From: JBCCDY01 sp039030555
Lineage (GTDB): Bacteria > Bacteroidota > Bacteroidia > Cytophagales > Cyclobacteriaceae
Assembly (NCBI GenBank): GCA_039030555.1
Contig: JBCCDY010000013.1
Span: 83,942-147,941 of the forward strand
Reading direction: 5' to 3'
DNA length: 64,000 nt
Part shown: piece after piece, positions 23,994 to 33,319 of the stretch
Numbering within the stretch: position 1 is the first letter of the stretch
How the letters are laid out: each line of letters begins with the position of its first letter
Notes under the pieces: model-generated
Seen by the model: only the letters and a program-made list of their open reading frames with translations
What the model was told of the DNA's origin: nothing
The model's database searches: none
Position numbers and translations under genes: made by a program

Positions 23994-25699
23994 TGACGGT
24001 TGGATTAGGTACCATAAAACGCCCGGCTACAGGCTCTAAATTTTTAGGGCTATATGCCTCACTGGCCGAACTTCAAACGGAACACCCAACCGCAGAAGCC
24101 GGGAACTATGCCGATGTGGATGCAGGATCCGAAAGTGATGTTCAGCGTTACATTTGGGATTTAAGCGATAGCAAGTGGGTTCTTCAAGAAGGCAATGGAG
24201 GTTCGGGAACTCCTGGTAACGCCATCCTTAGTTCAGGTAATACAACGCTTGGAGGTAACGTAAACATTCTTGGTGAGTTTGTTAGAAGCTTAGGTTTAGG
24301 AACATCAGAAAGTCCGTTACAAGACCTTGTTATAAACCTTATTGGAAAATTCAGAATAGAAAATGATTCCAGAGATGACTATTTCGAGTTTGATTACGGA
24401 ACTGGGATCATTGAATTTTTGGTGGGTCAATTTATAGGAAAGGATGTATTTGGGAACAATATAATACAAATAAACCCTAATCTATTTAAGGTTCAAGTAA
24501 CAGGCCAACATGAGTTAGATAATACCCAAGGCAATTTTAAATTTGGAGGGGGAGAAGCCAGTTATACCGATAAAGCATTAGGCGAAGGGTTATTACTAAA
24601 AGGTTTTGGGGAGACTAATGCTAATGGAGACGGTGCGGACTACAGTACTATTCCAGGAATTGGGCTTGTAAACAGAAAGTTTGTAGAGGATTTTGTCAAT
24701 CCTATTATCATAGCTATTCAAAATAATAATATTGACTATCCTAACCTTCAGGCTATTGCCAATTTCATAAGTACTATTGATGAAGATGGTGAAATATTAG
24801 CTTATATCGATCAAGCTGTTGGAAATACAACTTGGAGGCAACCAGTCGTTCTTAGCCCCAATTTAGGTCAAAGTCAAACGGAAGGAATAACTCAAAAAGG
24901 CATTACAGATGAGTTTAATTCAAGGACAGATCTATCTAATCAGCAATTAGCTGAGATAGGCTATATGAGGTTAGAATTGCCTCCCGAATTTAACTTACAG
25001 GTCCATCCCTTTGGTTTCAACCATTTAGGTAATACTGACCCAGGCCGACATTATATATCAATTACTTGGAAAGAATCGGGTCAAGATGAAGCTTACTTGG
25101 TCATTGGAGATGATCGTTTTCTGATAAACGAAACAGGTCAGGCTAACTACGCGCATACTGAATCAAATACTAAAGACCCTGTTCGATACTTCACTTTAGT
25201 CAAAGTAGGTGGAAATGCTTCGTCAGTTGGTTTTGGATTGGCTGTAAACACAGGTTTTGTACCTAATGCATTAGATCTAAATATTGAAGATCCATCAAGG
25301 GCTTCAATACCTTTTTTAGTTTGGAACCGTGCAACTAGAAAATTCACATCTCCTTTCCCACAGCTTCAAAAAGAAATTGATAAAGCATACTATCTTTTAA
25401 CTTATGCTTCTTCAGTTGCCTTAAATTTAAATGTTGCTTATGAAAGTATAGAACTAACAGGTGATATTAACTTTGCTAGCACAATCAACCGTGGCCGTGG
25501 TACCCGCAAATCAAAAACCTTACTAATCAAGGCAGATGAAACCGAACGTACACTGGCGTTCAATGCCGATTGGGGATGGTTGGGTACGAAACCAACCTCT
25601 TTGGCTGCAAATGGAAAAGCTTATTTAATATTGGAGAGTTGGGGCCCAGATGAAACAGAGGTAATTGCTGCATACGAAGTTATTGGTAATGGTAGTTAA
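23993..25699 (+). CDS. Spike or fibre protein
   Basis: This 568-residue soluble protein opens with FLGLYASLAELQTEHPTAEAGN and IWDLSDSKWVLQEGN, a head segment I know from phage tail fibres and spikes, followed by Gly/Asn-rich beta repeats and a central segment typical of fibre shafts. It is a probable receptor-binding or host-attachment protein. In a tailless virion it would sit at the vertices. Confidence 0.65.
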   Translation: MTVGLGTIKRPATGSKFLGLYASLAELQTEHPTAEAGNYADVDAGSESDVQRYIWDLSDSKWVLQEGNGGSGTPGNAILSSGNTTLGGNVNILGEFVRSLGLGTSESPLQDLVINLIGKFRIENDSRDDYFEFDYGTGIIEFLVGQFIGKDVFGNNIIQINPNLFKVQVTGQHELDNTQGNFKFGGGEASYTDKALGEGLLLKGFGETNANGDGADYSTIPGIGLVNRKFVEDFVNPIIIAIQNNNIDYPNLQAIANFISTIDEDGEILAYIDQAVGNTTWRQPVVLSPNLGQSQTEGITQKGITDEFNSRTDLSNQQLAEIGYMRLELPPEFNLQVHPFGFNHLGNTDPGRHYISITWKESGQDEAYLVIGDDRFLINETGQANYAHTESNTKDPVRYFTLVKVGGNASSVGFGLAVNTGFVPNALDLNIEDPSRASIPFLVWNRATRKFTSPFPQLQKEIDKAYYLLTYASSVALNLNVAYESIELTGDINFASTINRGRGTRKSKTLLIKADETERTLAFNADWGWLGTKPTSLAANGKAYLILESWGPDETEVIAAYEVIGNGS

Positions 25700-25701
25700 G
25701 C

Positions 25702-26853
25702 ATGAGAGACGGATTAAACACCATATTGCTCTCAAAGCTTGGAAATCAATCTTTAGCTGAAGTAGACCTAACAAACCTAGCTACCATTGTTCTTGAGCCT
25801 GAAAAATTTAGTAGTTCCAACTCAAGTTATGTTCCGGTGCAACCCGGGGATGAGGTTGCAATGTTAATTGAATCAAAACAAGCTGCATTAGCTAGTGTCT
25901 CCGGCCAGTATAATCAAATATATAATGGGACTTCTCCACAAACATTATTTGGTGGCCTTCCTTCTTCACATCCTGATTACGAACCTATTCCACGGTTTCA
26001 AAAACTTCCATTTGAAGCTTACGGATACGTTAATATGAGCAATGTAAATAACCAGAGATATGTAACTACATCCCCCTTTAGTTCAATAGCTCAACCAGTT
26101 AGGGTAATGGAGGTTATTAGAAGGCTAGACACACTCCACCGAGAATATTTTTCTAATAATGGAAACGCGCACACCTTAAGAGATGCTAACGGGGATTCTG
26201 ATCAGCAATCCATGAGAATGGGGGTTGGTGAGGATAGTGAACTTTCGAGTTATTACAGATTTCCATTAAATGAATGGGCTGTTATTGAAACCGTCCATGA
26301 TGGTGCAAACTCTTTCATGAAAGTAAATGGTATTCAGGTGGGTACATTTACTTCATCTGGTAGCATTACAAGAATTATATGGGGGGCTAATAATAACTCT
26401 ACCTATCATCATAAAGGAGCTCAATTGATAGGAGTTCCCGATAATCATGTCGATATGATTTATAACGAGCTTGTAAGAAGATATGGTATCAACAAAGTAA
26501 TTCAAGGGCCACACGCCACAAACATTTCTATAGTATTTAATTCAGGTGTTTGGACGCTTGACTATGATTATCAAAACCCAACGGGATTAGCTGAAGATAC
26601 TACGGCAACAGAAGTATACTATGCTTCTATGGGTAACGGATCTGGTCCAAACCTAGCTGGTCAAACTATTTTCGCCCAAATCACAGACGGAAATAAAAAC
26701 CTAATAAGGTCGGATTACCCGTCTGTTTTTCCTTCCCCTGGAGGGTCGGGTGTGGGGACTATATTTAGACCCTTTGTAAGGGTACATGATGAAAATGGAA
26801 ACAAGACTATTTTCAACACAATGAATGATGTTTTACGCGACAATATAGCATGA
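25702..26853 (+). CDS. Receptor-binding-like protein with LamG-type segment
   Basis: This 383-residue soluble protein has a middle segment (EWAVIETVHDGANSFMKVNG then QVGTFTSSG) that reads like a concanavalin/LamG sandwich, plus Gly/Ser/Asn-rich flanks. It follows the spike gene by 2 bases. Likely a second adhesin; the binding target is unknown. Confidence 0.55.
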   Translation: MRDGLNTILLSKLGNQSLAEVDLTNLATIVLEPEKFSSSNSSYVPVQPGDEVAMLIESKQAALASVSGQYNQIYNGTSPQTLFGGLPSSHPDYEPIPRFQKLPFEAYGYVNMSNVNNQRYVTTSPFSSIAQPVRVMEVIRRLDTLHREYFSNNGNAHTLRDANGDSDQQSMRMGVGEDSELSSYYRFPLNEWAVIETVHDGANSFMKVNGIQVGTFTSSGSITRIIWGANNNSTYHHKGAQLIGVPDNHVDMIYNELVRRYGINKVIQGPHATNISIVFNSGVWTLDYDYQNPTGLAEDTTATEVYYASMGNGSGPNLAGQTIFAQITDGNKNLIRSDYPSVFPSPGGSGVGTIFRPFVRVHDENGNKTIFNTMNDVLRDNIA

Positions 26854-27548
26854 TGAGGACTTGTAAAACGTGCGGAACGGATATCTCACATAAATCAAAG
26901 AAGGCCATTTACTGTAGTGACCGTTGCAGGGCTAAAGGAGGCCGTGAGGCTAAAAAGACAAATGAAATGCAAGGTGTAGTCGCTGAAGATGCCCCGGAAA
27001 TATACTCTTATATGGAAAATCAAAATCAACCTTCTTCATTTACCCAGAATGGTATTGTGCCAAAATTAGAGGGTGTTATTTATTCTCTCAAGCTCAAATT
27101 GGACCAAACAGAAAGGGAGAAATCCGAGGTAGAGAAACGTTTACAATCCGAAGTTGATAGGCTTAAAGAGCAAATTAAAGAAGACAAGCATTCCAGGGAG
27201 ATAAAGGAGCTTCAAGGGATAGCAGAGCGAAAAAGCAGGGTGGACCAGATATACGATGGTATAGCTGAAAACCCTCAGAAAGCTTTGGAAAATGGGGTTC
27301 AGATAATTAATGGAGTGTTTTCCATCTTCAAAAACCAAATGCAAAACCAATTATCGGGGGTTCAGGACGAAAGCACACAACAGGTCTTAGCGGTATACGA
27401 ACAATTAAGCCCTGAAGCTAAGGTATACTTCGTTTGGGCTTTGATGAATGAAGAAGAGCGCTTGCGCATCATCAATAAAGGAAAATCGATTTACGAACTA
27501 AACAATCAAAACCATGGGGATGAGTTTGCCCAAGCTTCCAACGGATGA
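26850..27548 (+). CDS. Zinc-ribbon coiled-coil protein
   Basis: This 232-residue protein starts with a treble-clef/zinc-ribbon motif (CKTCG, then YCSDRCR) and continues as a long coiled coil (about 70-130) and a helical domain. The ATG overlaps the stop of the preceding gene. The zinc motif resembles phage and transposon Cys4 modules. Role unknown; scaffold or DNA contact is possible. Confidence 0.55.
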   Translation: MMRTCKTCGTDISHKSKKAIYCSDRCRAKGGREAKKTNEMQGVVAEDAPEIYSYMENQNQPSSFTQNGIVPKLEGVIYSLKLKLDQTEREKSEVEKRLQSEVDRLKEQIKEDKHSREIKELQGIAERKSRVDQIYDGIAENPQKALENGVQIINGVFSIFKNQMQNQLSGVQDESTQQVLAVYEQLSPEAKVYFVWALMNEEERLRIINKGKSIYELNNQNHGDEFAQASNG

Positions 27549-27696
27549 TAACATCCGGACAAAAGAACAAAGCCTTGAGATCCTAAAAGAAAACTTAGAT
27601 GCCAAAGCCCTGGATCTTCTGGCCGATCTCAGTAAAAGACCAAATGCGGGTCAAAAGCTTCTTGGTAAAAAGCAACTCTTGAAAATGTATATATGA
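27514..27696 (+). CDS. Small helical protein
   Basis: This 60-residue basic protein overlaps the end of the zinc-ribbon gene by 35 bases and the start of the next gene by 4. No domain is recognised. The overlaps on both sides support a real, coupled gene. Confidence 0.45.
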   Translation: MGMSLPKLPTDDNIRTKEQSLEILKENLDAKALDLLADLSKRPNAGQKLLGKKQLLKMYI

Positions 27697-28271
27697 GTCA
27701 CTCCAACTTCCATATTGCAAGCATAAATGGCAAAAATGAATTATTGGCTTTTCCTGGTAACCAGCTTGGAAAGGCTATAGGTACAATCACTGCCGATAGC
27801 GAACCGGTTTACGATAAAAACATTATCCCTGGAGCATTAGGAATTAATCCATTTGTAAACGAAGGGGTATGGGAAGAAGAAGATTGGATTGATTACGCTA
27901 GAGTCTTACAAAGAAGATATGGAAGGAAAGAAGGAAACAGAAAGTGGTCTATAAAATGGGCTGCGCAACCCTCTTGGGCTGATCCTTTCAATTTCTACAA
28001 GTACAATTCAGAGTTTAAGCAACAAATGGCTGACTTAGGTATCGATGTAGGAAATGTACTTAGTAAAATATTTGATGCTGGAGAGGCAGTAGTAGAAAAT
28101 GCTGCAGAAGCAACTGAAAACATAAGCAAAGGAGTTGGTAATTTCTCAAAACTACTCCCATTGGGCGTCTCAATACTGGTTATAGGAGTAGGAATTTTAG
28201 CATACCAAAACCGAAAAGAATTGTTCAACCTTGTTCCGTCAGTGGCGGCTACTAAAGCTTTAAAAAGGTAA
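27693..28271 (+). CDS. Single-pass virion-membrane protein candidate
   Basis: This 192-residue protein has a soluble N-terminal domain rich in Trp (WEEEDWIDYARVLQRRYG, KWSIKWAAQPSW), an amphipathic segment and one transmembrane helix near the C-terminus (LLPLGVSILVIGVGILAY) with a basic tail. The stop overlaps the muramidase start. No family is recognised. Confidence 0.55.
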   Translation: MSHSNFHIASINGKNELLAFPGNQLGKAIGTITADSEPVYDKNIIPGALGINPFVNEGVWEEEDWIDYARVLQRRYGRKEGNRKWSIKWAAQPSWADPFNFYKYNSEFKQQMADLGIDVGNVLSKIFDAGEAVVENAAEATENISKGVGNFSKLLPLGVSILVIGVGILAYQNRKELFNLVPSVAATKALKR

Positions 28272-28885
28272 TGGCAGTATTTGAAAAAGCTATAGGACAT
28301 GTAAAGAAGTGGGAAGGAGGATTGGCAAACCATCCTAACGACAGAGGCGGTCTAACCAATTTTGGGATTACCATAGGCACCTTTAAAAGGTACGCCCAGC
28401 CCGTATTGGGTATTCAGCCCACAGAGACAAATCTTCGAAACTTAACTTGGAACCAAGCTAAATGGATTTATCTCCAGGTATTCTGGAAAGGAATGCGAGG
28501 TGACCAGATCAATGATCAGGACATTGCAAACATCTTGTTCGATGCCTATGTCAACAAGCCTGGTAATGCCATTCGCTTAATGCAGGAAAGTCTAAACCGG
28601 GTAGGACAAAAGGTTGTAGTCGATAATTTAATAGGCCCTCAAACCATTGCGGCTATAAACCGAGCTGATCCTAAAAGGCTATTTAATGAATACAAACGCG
28701 CTAGAGCAAACTATTATAAGGCCCGTGCTGCAAATATTCCTGATCAGCAAGTTTTCCTAGACGGATGGCTAGCAAGGATCAACGATTTTGATTCATTCCC
28801 AAATACGGCCGTTACTGGCGTTGCTGTGGGGGCTGGATTGTTAATAGCGGGCGTATGGTGGCATCAAAGCAGGCAAGCAGCATGA
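28271..28885 (+). CDS. GH108-type muramidase with C-terminal membrane anchor
   Basis: The 204-residue protein hydrolyses the glycan strands of peptidoglycan. The GH108 catalytic motif is KKWEGG with the acid E15, followed by the family segment RGGLTNFGITIGTF and the C-terminal binding subdomain (NKPGNAIRLMQESLN). It lacks a signal peptide, but unlike usual phage endolysins it ends in a transmembrane helix (AVTGVAVGAGLLIAGVWW). An anchored muramidase in the virion membrane would serve local wall digestion during entry, as known for PRD1-type viruses. Confidence 0.85.
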   Translation: MAVFEKAIGHVKKWEGGLANHPNDRGGLTNFGITIGTFKRYAQPVLGIQPTETNLRNLTWNQAKWIYLQVFWKGMRGDQINDQDIANILFDAYVNKPGNAIRLMQESLNRVGQKVVVDNLIGPQTIAAINRADPKRLFNEYKRARANYYKARAANIPDQQVFLDGWLARINDFDSFPNTAVTGVAVGAGLLIAGVWWHQSRQAA

Positions 28886-28927
28886 ATTGGATAAACATTT
28901 AAATTTTAAACACATCAATAATCTATC

Positions 28928-29302
28928 ATGGAAACTGATTTCAAGAAAAAAATACAGCGTTGGATACGCATTTACAATGAGCGTATTGGGGTTCTCATCT
29001 CGATAGCATTGTTCTTTTTTATCCAACCCATTTTAAGGGCATTCGATCCAACGGCAGGTTTTTTTGATGCTGGCATACTTCAGGTAATCATTTTAGTGAT
29101 CATCTTTTTGAACGTCGGATCTTCATTGTGTTGGTATTTGCTCAAATGGAATTTCAGGCCATTTTTCGATAGTCTTAACGATATAATTGATAAGGACAAC
29201 GGGACGCTTTACGGGGCTAATCAAAAGAAAGTAGTCCTAGCCCTTATCATTTACGCATTTTATATGATCTCCTTCATTTTAATTATACACGCAATCCTAT
29301 GA
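28928..29302 (+). CDS. Holin-like membrane protein
   Basis: This 124-residue protein has three strong hydrophobic segments and charged ends, and lies directly before the endolysin, whose ATG overlaps its stop. Position and topology suggest a holin. No holin family motif is recognised. Confidence 0.55.
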   Translation: METDFKKKIQRWIRIYNERIGVLISIALFFFIQPILRAFDPTAGFFDAGILQVIILVIIFLNVGSSLCWYLLKWNFRPFFDSLNDIIDKDNGTLYGANQKKVVLALIIYAFYMISFILIIHAIL

Positions 29303-29832
29303 AAAACTTACTGATCTCAATAATTCTTATAACTGCGCATTTCTTTTGCCAAGCAAATTGCCTTCAGAATACTTACCAAAAGGAAGTAGGAGTCCGGGAA
29401 GCGACCGGCCGTAATGATGGCTATGATGTTGAAAAATACCTGGCTAGTACCGGCTTTGGTAAGGGTTATGCCTGGTGTGCTGCAATGGTTAATTGGGTGC
29501 ATCAACAATGTGGTTTTGAAACTCCTGAAAGTGCTGCATGGTCTCCCAGCTGGTTTCCTACTTCCAAAGTCATATACCATCGAGGAAAATTAACTTTTGG
29601 AATGCCTGGATACCAAATTCCATCTTCTGGAGATGTCTTCGGTATCTATTTTCGAAATAAAGGGCGCATTGCGCACGTAGGTTTTATCCACCAATGGATC
29701 AAAGGACCTTTCGTAAAAACATTCGAAGGAAATACTAATGAAGCCGGATCCCGGGAAGGTGATGGAAATTATTATAAGAGACGCTTAAAATCACAAATCT
29801 ATAAAATTAGCCGATGGCGAGAACAAGCTTAG
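29299..29832 (+). CDS. Secreted CHAP-type endolysin
   Basis: This 177-residue protein has a signal peptide (about 1-20) and a CHAP-like amidase/peptidase core with C60 in GYAWCAAMV and H126 in RIAHVGFIH, followed by EGNTNEAGSREGDG. It cleaves peptidoglycan peptides in the periplasm after export. It is the second wall enzyme of the element and lies in a holin-endolysin-spanin order. Confidence 0.8.
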   Translation: MKNLLISIILITAHFFCQANCLQNTYQKEVGVREATGRNDGYDVEKYLASTGFGKGYAWCAAMVNWVHQQCGFETPESAAWSPSWFPTSKVIYHRGKLTFGMPGYQIPSSGDVFGIYFRNKGRIAHVGFIHQWIKGPFVKTFEGNTNEAGSREGDGNYYKRRLKSQIYKISRWREQA

Positions 29833-30305
29833 TTTTAGTTTTCCTTTGGGTTATGGGGTGCCGAACGGTCGTTCCGGTGAGTACAACATCGGAGCGTACC
29901 GATTCGGTAATTATTCGCGAAGTAGCCGTACCGGTTAAAATTGAAAGCTCTGAAGTCGTCCAGAGTATCAATTACGATAGCATAAAATCGCTATTGAAAT
30001 CTATTCCGCATTACAAGGAAAAGGTCATCTATTTGACCGACCCAAATCAGCAAACAAAACTGACCTTCTTCCTGGATAGCTTAAGCGGTGAAGTGGTGGC
30101 ACAGTGCGAAACCCTCGAGCGCGAGCACTTAGCCAATGTAAAGCAGATTGAACGTATTTATAAAGAAAGAATATCAAAGATTGAACGTGAAAAGCAGACC
30201 TGGTTTAGCAGCATACAAAAAAGTATTGGTAACCTCGTAATGATCATCTGCGCAGGTTTCATATTGATTTTACTAGGACAATTTTTAATAAAACGATTTG
30301 CATAA
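29814..30305 (+). CDS. Candidate unimolecular spanin
   Basis: This 163-residue protein has a lipobox at its N-terminus (VMGC, Cys16), a periplasmic charged coiled-coil segment (about 105-135) and a C-terminal transmembrane helix (LVMIICAGFILILLGQFLI). Attachment to both outer and inner membrane by one chain is the plan of unimolecular spanins, which fuse the two membranes in the last step of lysis. It overlaps the endolysin gene by 19 bases. The call rests on architecture and position, not on sequence similarity. Confidence 0.65.
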   Translation: MARTSLVLVFLWVMGCRTVVPVSTTSERTDSVIIREVAVPVKIESSEVVQSINYDSIKSLLKSIPHYKEKVIYLTDPNQQTKLTFFLDSLSGEVVAQCETLEREHLANVKQIERIYKERISKIEREKQTWFSSIQKSIGNLVMIICAGFILILLGQFLIKRFA

Positions 30306-30713
30306 ATGACAGCAAAAAATTCAGCAATGATAAAAGATTGGGCTTCAACAATCATAGCTAGTTTTATAGCTGTTTTTGTAGTGTTCTATGAAGTAAGCCA
30401 TTCAGACCAAAGGGATTACGAAAAAGAGGCTAAGGAACAAAGGGAATTAGAAGCGACAAGAAATACAGAACAGAAACTAACCCGAATGAAGGTTCAAACA
30501 ATGGTTGAATCGATGAATGAATTAAAAAAGGAATTTAAAGATTTTAAAGCAACCGCTTCTAAGCAGTGGGATGATCGGTACACAAACAGCCAGGCACAGC
30601 GAGATAAAAGTTTGGTAAACAACCGAATGGATAGAATAGAAATTTCTGTAGACAAGCAATCTGAAAAGTTACATCAAATACAAGGGGTGTTAGATAGAAA
30701 TAATTTAAGGTGA
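30306..30713 (+). CDS. Membrane-anchored coiled-coil protein
   Basis: This 135-residue protein has one N-terminal membrane segment (STIIASFIAVFVVFYEV) and a long charged coiled coil to its end. It starts right after the spanin stop. It may belong to the lysis cassette or the virion. Function unknown. Confidence 0.55.
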   Translation: MTAKNSAMIKDWASTIIASFIAVFVVFYEVSHSDQRDYEKEAKEQRELEATRNTEQKLTRMKVQTMVESMNELKKEFKDFKATASKQWDDRYTNSQAQRDKSLVNNRMDRIEISVDKQSEKLHQIQGVLDRNNLR

Positions 30714-30889
30714 AGAATTTAACTAACATATCGATTCAGAATGGTGTAACGACTGTTGTAGTCTCTTCTGTAGGCACCTTGGTTGGTTATCATTTAGCCA
30801 AAAAGCTAGACAATGATAAAACCATCCTTTATACCACTCTTGGGGGTGCTATTGGCTCAATCATCGGTTTAATTATTGAAAGCGAATGA
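30710..30889 (+). CDS. Small membrane protein
   Basis: This 59-residue protein starts at a GTG overlapping the previous stop and ends overlapping the ATG of the ATPase gene. It has two short Gly/Val-rich hydrophobic segments (GVTTVVVSSVGTLVGYHLA and TTLGGAIGSIIGLIIE). The coupling on both sides supports that it is real. Possibly a virion-membrane peptide. Confidence 0.6.
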   Translation: MKNLTNISIQNGVTTVVVSSVGTLVGYHLAKKLDNDKTILYTTLGGAIGSIIGLIIESE

Positions 30890-31767
30890 GTAATACAAGG
30901 AAATACGATCCGGATTTGGAAATGATGTTAGCGGGCTTGAATCCCTACGTAAATCCTCATGATTTTCACCCTGATATCTCTAAAAACAGCAATCAAAGTG
31001 TTTTGGAGAACGCATCAAATCAAATACCTTCAAAACCATCTAAGCACCAACACTTTTCAGAATTAGATAATGACTTAAATGGAGTTGACGATTATACCTT
31101 GTTTCAATCCGGTGAAGTGAAGATCAATCCGAGCGATCTTTATACCCTTCCCGGAGAAATAGGAAAATTCATTGGTACCCAACAAAAGTTTAGAAGCGCC
31201 TATGCTATTGATGGTGAAGCCGGTGCAGGTAAATCTGAATTAGTGATGCAAATGGCGAACGGTTTCGCTTCTATAAATAAGACAGTCGCCTATTTCGATC
31301 TGGAGAAAGGCGGTTTAGAGTCAAAAGATACTATTGAGTCCAGGAACAGAAATGTAGAAAGCAGAAATAATACATCAATAAAGTTTGCCGGTTATGCCCC
31401 AAATGGCATTTCTACAATTCTAAAACATAAGGATTCCTTCGACGTGATCATTATTGATAGCTGGCAAAAGCTCGGTGAGCGAACAGCAGATCTATTTGAC
31501 TCCCTTAGACAAAATTTTCCGGACAAAATTTGGATAGTAATCTTTCAACAGACTACCACAGGCAGGGCCAAAGGTGGTACAGGAAGCACTTTCGATGCTC
31601 CAGTCGTTATAAAAGTCTTTCGTCCGAACAAATCTACCCATTTGACTAACTATTGTGTTTTGGAAAAAAACAGGGGTAACGATACGGCAAAAGTCTATTC
31701 TCAAATTCAAAAGAAAGTGTTTTCAGATTACCAATCATTTGAAGATCAAGTTTTAAATCAACCTTAA
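30886..31767 (+). CDS. RecA/RadA-like ATPase, candidate packaging motor
   Basis: This 293-residue P-loop ATPase has Walker A GEAGAGKS (110-117), Walker B DVIIIDS (186-192), a Gln/Thr sensor stretch (FQQTTTGRAKGG) and a KNRGND motif (261-266) that recalls RadA/KaiC-like proteins. About 90 unstructured residues precede the core. It lies among the membrane-protein genes of the virion module, not with the replication genes. With no terminase in the element, it is the best candidate for the DNA-packaging enzyme; an accessory recombination role remains possible. Confidence 0.65.
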   Translation: MSNTRKYDPDLEMMLAGLNPYVNPHDFHPDISKNSNQSVLENASNQIPSKPSKHQHFSELDNDLNGVDDYTLFQSGEVKINPSDLYTLPGEIGKFIGTQQKFRSAYAIDGEAGAGKSELVMQMANGFASINKTVAYFDLEKGGLESKDTIESRNRNVESRNNTSIKFAGYAPNGISTILKHKDSFDVIIIDSWQKLGERTADLFDSLRQNFPDKIWIVIFQQTTTGRAKGGTGSTFDAPVVIKVFRPNKSTHLTNYCVLEKNRGNDTAKVYSQIQKKVFSDYQSFEDQVLNQP

Positions 31768-31777
31768 CATATAAATC

Positions 31778-32113
31778 ATGAGTGCAATAGCAGCAGTAAA
31801 ATATCGAGACATGAATGGCCTTTTCAGTGCGGGAGGCTTTTTTGGAAGTGGTGGCACCGTAGACAACTTTTTTAAGTCTGACTTTGGACAAAAAGCTACT
31901 AATTTAGGGGTTGATGCTTTAGGCAATAAGATTAACAACAATCGTAACCCTAATTTTCCTCAGTTTCCTTCACAAGCAAATCAGCAATTCTTCAATAGTA
32001 GCCCTCGGGTCGATTTGAATAGGACACTAAAAATTGTAGGAGTAGGACTTCTTGGAATAGGCGTTATTGGAGGAACTATCTATTTCATTAATAAATCTTC
32101 TCAAAAGAAATAA
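31778..32113 (+). CDS. Single-pass virion-membrane protein candidate
   Basis: This 111-residue protein has a Gly/Phe/Asn/Gln-rich N-terminal region and one C-terminal transmembrane helix (KIVGVGLLGIGVIGGTIYFI) with a Lys-rich tail. It is glycine-rich like the other anchors of this module. No family is recognised. Confidence 0.55.
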   Translation: MSAIAAVKYRDMNGLFSAGGFFGSGGTVDNFFKSDFGQKATNLGVDALGNKINNNRNPNFPQFPSQANQQFFNSSPRVDLNRTLKIVGVGLLGIGVIGGTIYFINKSSQKK

Positions 32114-32116
32114 GAC

Positions 32117-33307
32117 GTGATTGAAACCCAGGAATTTCAACAATGCTACAGGATTTTTCAAAGTAGCATAGCTGACCCCAAAAAAAGGCGGGATTGGTCG
32201 GAATTCCATCGTATTTACTGTATTGCAGTTGTTAAAGCGCTTCGTATCTATTATCAAAACAGGTTTGGGCGCCTCCCTGATTCAAAGGATCTAATTGGAT
32301 TCGTAGCAAATGAGCTTAACCGTGATGTAAACCTTACTTATGGACGGCAAGGAACTAACCTGGAGTATGCTGATGGGATTAACCGTTTTATTGATAAGTT
32401 AATTGCTTCTTTTACCGGCAGGAAAGCCACAGTAAATGAAAAAGTAAATTTTATAATCACTCGCGTTCCTGAGTCACAAGGGCAAAGGATACTGGTCGAT
32501 AATTTTTTGACGATTCAAGACTTAGAGCGTAAAATAAGAGACCTTCAATTCTGGATCTTAAAATACTCTAAACCTGAATTTGCTAACCAACTTGCTGCCG
32601 TAGCAAATATCGATCGAGTAACAGGATTAAGGCAACTAAACGGTAGAGTAAAAACGGAAATACATGAGCCTGTTCAGGGTATTATGTGGCTTTATTTTAC
32701 TGGTAAAAGATTAGTCCTTGATAGCAAGAAACTAGATAATAATAGATACTGGACTAACTATTACAATGCTATTGTCAATAAGTTCCCTGAGCTTAATAAC
32801 AACCCAGCTATGACGTTTATGCTCGAGGTCAGGAATGAAGACGCCAAAGCAGACAAAAAGGCTAGAATGGCAAAGTTTATGAAAATAGGCGTTGGTATTT
32901 TAGCGGTTGCAACTGCGGCTATAGGCGTTGGTGCAGCCATAGGGGCAGCTGGAGCAACGACATCCAGCACAGTGACAGCGGTTGCAGCAGGGGTAGCTTC
33001 AGCATCCGGAGGAATTAAAAAGGGCATTTCTCAGATAGACGGTCAGATACAGTCCATGTACAATCAGCTAAAGGGGCAATTAGCAGTTTCCCTAAAAGAG
33101 CTGAGTGTTAACGTAGCAGGGCAGGCAAGTTTAGACCAACAAAGGTCTCAAAACCAGTTAGTTCAAGAAAACAAGGAAAATGTCGACCTACTAAATCAAA
33201 GGCGTCAATTACTAGACAAAGAATATTTAGGGATCCCTGTTAGACATTGGGCTATAGGTGGACTTGGACTATTTGGATTTGGAGTAGCAGTAAACGAAAT
33301 ATCATAA
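32117..33307 (+). CDS. Large membrane protein of the virion module
   Basis: This 396-residue protein starts with GTG 32117. A soluble N-terminal half (about 1-250) is followed by a long Gly/Ala-rich hydrophobic stretch (about 255-295), a Gln-rich helical region and a final hydrophobic segment (WAIGGLGLFGFGVAVNEIS). The middle stretch resembles fusion or pore segments. Function unknown; a membrane or DNA-delivery role is inferred. Confidence 0.55.
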   Translation: MIETQEFQQCYRIFQSSIADPKKRRDWSEFHRIYCIAVVKALRIYYQNRFGRLPDSKDLIGFVANELNRDVNLTYGRQGTNLEYADGINRFIDKLIASFTGRKATVNEKVNFIITRVPESQGQRILVDNFLTIQDLERKIRDLQFWILKYSKPEFANQLAAVANIDRVTGLRQLNGRVKTEIHEPVQGIMWLYFTGKRLVLDSKKLDNNRYWTNYYNAIVNKFPELNNNPAMTFMLEVRNEDAKADKKARMAKFMKIGVGILAVATAAIGVGAAIGAAGATTSSTVTAVAAGVASASGGIKKGISQIDGQIQSMYNQLKGQLAVSLKELSVNVAGQASLDQQRSQNQLVQENKENVDLLNQRRQLLDKEYLGIPVRHWAIGGLGLFGFGVAVNEIS

Positions 33308-33319
33308 ATTAAAAATATC

